NCBI GenBank assembly: GCA_027579435.1
Contig: JANBPK010000474.1
Coordinates: 1-13,412, forward strand
Direction of reading: 5' to 3'
From: Candolleomyces eurysporus
Lineage: Eukaryota; Basidiomycota; Agaricomycetes; Agaricales; Psathyrellaceae
DNA length: 13,412 nt
The notes below the pieces were generated by a model. The model was given only the letters and a program-made list of their open reading frames with translations. It had not been told where the DNA came from and did not search any database. Below, in pieces: positions 9,584-13,412 of this stretch (positions are counted from its first letter, which is position 1; the number at the start of each line of letters is the position of its first letter). The translations under genes and the position numbers were made by a program.

Positions 9584-11901
9584 ATGGGCAAACTCACTAG
9601 CACCTTTGTCGGCCTCATTGCCCTCAGCGCTTCGCTCGCTCATGGCAAGGTCTTAGACAACCTCGAGCAACTGGACTCTACGAAAGAGTCCTACGACTTT
9701 GTTATCGTTGGAGGTCCGACTATCCTATATTCATCTTCGCAATTGTTCACGTTCCTAATGAGCTATAATTAGCTGGAATCGGAGGCTCAACTGTGGCCAG
9801 TCGACTCTCTGAGAACCCTCGTTTCAATGTCCTCCTTATTGAAGCAGGACCGACGTTAGTCCCATCTTTCCACTTCATTTCGCGAGATGAAACGCTTAAT
9901 TAATATCGATATCAATCACAGTAACGAAGGCGTTATCGAGATCGCCGTGCCAGCCTTCTTCACGAGGATTAACAGCACCTACAGCTGGGGCCACGTCACG
10001 ACGCCTCAGATCGGTTTGAATAATCGTTCCTTGCCGTTCAACCAGGCACGTGTTCTTGGTGGTTCCAGTTCTCACAGTGAGTGGCGAGGGATTACTGTAT
10101 TGCCTCTTGCCCAATGCTGAAATCAAGTTTAATTAATAGACGGGATGGTCTATACACGCGGTTCGTCGGACGATTTTGACCTCTGGGGTAAAGTATCAGA
10201 GGATCGTTCCTGGTCGTGGAAAACCCTGTTCCCATATTTCTTGCGCGTAAGTCTGTCACACACACATATGACAGTCTAGTTTTTAGACTCGAAGTTAATT
10301 TAACGCAACCTACCCTAGAATGAGAAACTTGTCCCACCACCAGGTGGTCGGAACGCGAGCGGCCAATACGATCCTCAATTCCACGGTACTCGCGGTCTTA
10401 CTTCAGTTAGCCTTCCTTGGGGTGGCCCAACAGATTTCGATCTTTTAGCGATTAAGAATGCCGAGCAGAGCAAGGAGATCAAGTTCAATCTCGACGTCAA
10501 TTCGGGCAAACCGTCGGGCCTTGGTGGGTCATCCTGCCACCTGACACCTTTATTCGGTAACTAACAGGCAGGTGATTATCGATTATCAGTCTGGGTTCAG
10601 GCTACGATCGGAAACGGAGAGCGTTCAAGTGCGGCAGTTGGGGCTTTGGGTGGTCAAGTCAAGGAACGACCCAACTTGACCATCCTACTCAATACCCATG
10701 CCACTCGAGTGCTTCCTTCCAAGGAATCTCGTCAATTGGATATCAGGACGGTCGAGATCGTATCTGTCTCGAGCGGTAATTCATTTTTACTCAGACAGGC
10801 ATTGACGTGAGCTTAACATCCCGTCCGTTTTCTAGGCAAAAAGACGACTGTCACTGCCAAAAAGGAATTGATCGTGTCAGGCGGAGCGTTTGAAACGCCG
10901 CACCTCCTATTGAACTCTGGTATTGGAGACAAAAAAGAACTGGAAGATGTCAATGTGACGAGTATTCACCACCTCCCGGACGTCGGAAAAGGATTGAGCG
11001 ACCACCTGACTTTCACAGTTGGCTGGAGTGCCAATGGCGTTGTCAGACCTGTTGATACTGTTGCTGCTCTTGAGCAGTGGCAGACGAATCGTACTGGTCC
11101 TTTCACAGAAGCTGTCGGTCACCAGCTTCTGTTTGCTCGCATACCGGCCGATGCCCCGTTGTTCAAGGAGCACGGCGACCCTGCAGCTGGTCCCAATTCA
11201 CCCCATATCGAGATAAGCCTGAGTGTAAGTCGGTGTTTGTATAAATCTACCACTAGTCTGACAGTATTTTCCAGTCTGGGGGCACTCGGGTTTCAGCTTT
11301 TGTGGCACTTTTGACCCCTAAATCTCGTTCGTTCCCTATCCTTTCTGCAATTCTACTCAACTAATGAACACCTAGGTGGTACCGTCAAGATTGCCTCCAA
11401 CAACCCTCTCGATAAGCCCCTCATCGATCTCGGCTACTTGACCCATCCCTTTGACCTCCTGGCGTTCAAAGAAGGCGCCCGCATAGCCAAGCGATGGTAC
11501 GAAGGGCCCGCTTATGAAGGATATATCACTGGTTTCCTTGGCCCTGACCCAGACACGCTTTCTGAGAGGGACTTTGAAAATGCAGTAAAAGCAGGAGCTG
11601 GGACCTGGTGGCATCCAGTCGGCACTGCTAGTATCTCACCCAAAGGAGCGAAGCATGGTGTTTTAGATCCAGAGTTGAAAGTCAAGGGTGTGAAGGGGCT
11701 TCGAGTCGTTGACGCTTCAGCGATTGTAAGTGTGTTCTTCTTCCGCATACTGGCGGTCGTTGCTAGACTTGAACTGACCGGCTGGCGGCCATCCTCCTTC
11801 GTGACTCGTCTCTATAGCCTTATGTCCCAACTGCGCACACTCAAGCCGCTGTGTACGTTCTCGCAGAGAGAGCCTCGGATATCATCAAAGCAGCCTGGTG
11901 A
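9584..11901 (+). CDS. Secreted GMC oxidoreductase, copy 4 (intact, ten exons)
   Basis: Exons are 9584-9713, 9773-9854, 9922-10076, 10140-10246, 10319-10523, 10590-10775, 10836-11224, 11275-11326, 11376-11725 and 11818-11901, summing to 1740 bases (579 residues plus stop). The signal peptide covers about residues 1-21. The Rossmann FAD motif reads VGAGIGGS (42-49), signature 1 GGSSSHNGMVYTRG (117-130), signature 2 GAFETPHLLLNSGIG (305-319), followed by LLTPKSRGTVKIAS (429-443), WWHPVGTAS with His515 (11612-11614) and PTAHTQAAVY with His559 (11836-11838). The 44-residue spacing of the two histidines fits GMC enzymes such as aryl-alcohol oxidase. Exon 6 gives VWVQATIGNGERSSAA only when intron 5 ends at 10589; an earlier AG at 10570-10571 would also keep frame. 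The exact substrate (sugar, aromatic alcohol or other) cannot be told. Confidence 0.92.
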
Positions 11902-12384
11902 ATACGGTAGCAGGGACGGGGACGGGATCATCAAATGAACACTTGTGTAGTTGGGCACGCCTTTGAAAGTGATGTCAATGAATTTCAGAAATTTGAACCA
12001 TGTTTGGCACCGTCTATGAAATTTGAAGCTTGTTCATCGGAAATTAGAATAAGCCCGTAAGCCGTGACATAGCCAACGATATAAGTACGCAACGCCAGGA
12101 CTGGTTGTTGAAAGGAAGCCGTTCATTACAAGTTCATTAGTGACAGTTTACCCCGATCTTAAGCTTCATTGCCAGTGTTTGTATCTCCTGATGTTGGCAA
12201 ATACTGGCATGCATGCGCGAGCCCAAGGTCCGACGCGTGAAATCGGATTCGCACTAACCACACTTGACCTTCAACCACACCCATGCATCGAACGCAGAGA
12301 AGTCTCGACTGTAAACCGCAGCATCTTGAGGGGCGATCACAGCTCTCAGCATATAGCAGGAGAGGCTGGTTCAAGCAATGGTAA
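11902..12384. other. 3' flank of copy 4, no supported gene
   Basis: This is the same 3' flank as follows the other copies: gaatacggtagcaggga, ttgggcacgcctttgaaagtgatg, and cagcatcttgaggggcga. The attaaa seen after the other copies has become atgaaa here (near 12016). Nothing coding can be supported. Confidence 0.55.
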
Positions 12385-12600
12385 GGGGTAAGTGGTGCAC
12401 CGTTTTGCCTTGAAATTTTTTTCGTGCTGACAACAGACTCAAGTGTGAAATGGTCGATTTTCCGAGGTCGCATAACAATACTCTCCGAAATTTGGCTTAG
12501 GCGCTCTCTCGATTCGCCTAGAGGGCGCCTCAGGGGCGTTTCTTCCAGCCTCTTACATTGCCGCGACAATGCCGACGCGCTGTTTGGCTGATGGCTTTGC

Positions 12601-12680
12601 CATATTTGGCTACTGCGCCATTGTCGGGCTCAATGTTCGCCCTATTTGGTCACTGCGCCGTTGTTTGGCTCCGGCGGTAG
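12601..12680. repeat. 40-base imperfect tandem duplication in right flank
   Basis: Bases 12601-12640 and 12641-12680 align over their length, with tatttgg, actgcgcc and ttgt in common, and diverge toward their ends. The left segment D has only one degenerate counterpart near 1690-1725. Confidence 0.7.
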
Positions 12681-12685
12681 CCAAA
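12664..12685. repeat. Inverted repeat TTTGGCT-N8-AGCCAAA
   Basis: A perfect 7-base stem (12664-12670 with 12679-12685) around an 8-base loop. A weaker version is visible in the left segment D (tttgcca near 1699 and agccaaa near 1723). Function unknown. Confidence 0.6.
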
Positions 12686-12992
12686 TAAGGAGCTGCCAAA
12701 GCTCAAAGTCCACAGTGGGAGGACGTTCGCTTGCCATCAAGCTATAATATAATTCTTCTTCAAAAGCTGCACAATTGCCCACTCATGGAGTGACATGGAC
12801 TGCCTGGCCTCCGTTACCGGTGTCCTCTTAGTATGGCATCTGTGCTATTTGTTTGGAGAGGCGGTGATATCCAATGTAAGTAATGCTTTTTCTTGAGTCA
12901 GTGATTCCACAAAAGGCTGACCTCGAGCTCGTTTTCCCAGATATCGAGTTTTTGTTGACTCTCCTTGGCCGGTTTTTTGTTTCTGTCAACAG

Positions 12993-13018
12993 GGCGCCTG
13001 GGCCCTGGCTGAGGCGCC
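12993..13018. repeat. Inverted repeat GGCGCCT-N12-AGGCGCC
   Basis: A perfect 7-base GC-rich stem (12993-12999 with 13012-13018). It lies in the unique right-hand sequence. It could form a hairpin, but nothing ties it to a gene or a transposon end. Confidence 0.55.
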
Positions 13019-13042
13019 AAATCCATTGTTTGTCGCTTTGTT

Positions 13043-13068
13043 TGCACCCCAAGCGCCATATGGGTGCA
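13043..13068. repeat. Inverted repeat TGCACCC-N12-GGGTGCA
   Basis: A perfect 7-base stem (13043-13049 with 13062-13068) around a 12-base loop, 24 bases after the preceding inverted repeat, which has the same stem and loop lengths. Function unknown. Confidence 0.55.
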
Positions 13069-13412
13069 GACGATGAAAATCTTCGAGGTTCGACGTCCTC
13101 GACGCTGGCTTCGACCACCGTTCGAGAACGGCTCGCATTCTCACCCCGTCCGGGATGACTCAGAGCATAAATGACTTCACAATCCCATGGCGGGCTATGG
13201 CGGGTGGTCATCGGACCCTTTCTTATTGTTCGAACATGATGCAAACAAATGTCAACAAAGGGCGTCAATTGTCTTTTGGATCCATTGTCGTCTGAACAAA
13301 AAGAGACGGGCAGTGGTAATGCACCCTTTGCTTTCTTTCGTTTTCGCCCCCACTTTACTTTCCTTATCATCGTTTGTTCCCCTTCCCCGACGACGTCTAA
13401 CGACCGTCAGCG

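Larger units (their letters stand above)
8339..11901 (+). repeat. Tandem array unit: spacer plus gene copy 4
   Basis: Stop-to-stop block of 3563 bases, in direct orientation with the others. Its spacer is most like that of the preceding unit and carries segment E. Small local changes include a 16-base tandem duplication (9270-9301) and a 3-base insertion inside the promoter inverted repeat. Confidence 0.85.
12385..12822. repeat. Segment D, right copy (array's right flank)
   Basis: This is the counterpart of 1487-1859, following copy 4. It is somewhat longer, partly through an internal 40-base duplication (12601-12680). After about 12822 it continues into sequence found nowhere else in the window, so this copy probably represents the original flank of the array. 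Confidence 0.7.
12823..13412. other. Unique right-hand sequence, no supported gene
   Basis: Outside the repeat array. It holds two inverted repeats (12993-13018, 13043-13068), several tcgacg/tcgag strings around 13085-13130, and a pyrimidine-rich + strand at about 13320-13395. Such CT-rich stretches often lie just upstream of fungal start sites, so a + strand gene may begin beyond the window edge; this is a guess from composition. A 180-codon minus-strand open frame (12828-13370) has no recognisable domain and is not called. Confidence 0.4.

Noticed and set aside
12828..13370. Minus-strand open frame of 180 codons at the right edge
   Set aside because: No signal peptide, domain or recognisable motif, a rather random composition rich in Arg and Ser, and it spans the hairpin cluster. 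It may be chance; a protein search or transcript would be needed to keep it.

Overview
The window looks like nuclear DNA from a filamentous fungus, most likely an agaricomycete basidiomycete. The genes are split into ten short exons by nine GT-AG introns of about 50-90 bases. They encode secreted flavoenzymes of the glucose-methanol-choline (GMC) oxidoreductase family, and they lie in long spacers with no recognisable genes. The taxon is inferred from gene architecture and family only.

Layout: the + strand carries a tandem array of one GMC gene. Copy 1 enters from the left edge and only its last four exons are present (11-1076). Copies 2 (2517-4808), 3 (6026-8338) and 4 (9584-11901) run start to stop with matching exon phases. 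Copies 2 and 4 each give a 579-residue product. Copy 3 gives the same length only if a single N at 7294 is an assembly artefact; if it is real, the frame breaks. The repeat period is about 3.5-3.7 kb and includes the spacers, so whole gene-plus-promoter blocks were duplicated. Long single-frame stretches seen in simple translation are only pieces of these genes. The true products appear when the introns are removed, including a 52-base exon 8 that encodes the family's LLTPKSRG segment.

Protein reading: each full copy has an N-terminal signal peptide (about residues 1-21), a Rossmann FAD-binding motif (VG-G-IGGS, residues 42-49), GMC signature 1 (GGSSSHNGM, 117-125), GMC signature 2 (GAF-TPHLLLNSGIG, 305-319), and the catalytic histidine pair His515 (HPVGT) and His559 (AHTQ). 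The copies probably oxidise sugars or alcohols outside the cell, but the substrate cannot be read from sequence. Copies differ at positions likely to matter: Trp514 to Glu in copy 2, two changes in signature 1 in copy 3, and a possible in-frame alternative acceptor in copy 4.

Spacers: each intact gene has a similar 650-700 base upstream region with a TATA-like element about 50 bases before the ATG and an inverted GACC/GGTC repeat further up. The two outer spacers share one segment (D) and the two inner spacers share another (E), which records how the array grew. The right end (about 12823-13412) leaves the repeat. It holds small hairpins and a pyrimidine-rich stretch, but no gene I can support. 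No RNA genes, CRISPR arrays or autonomous transposons were seen.
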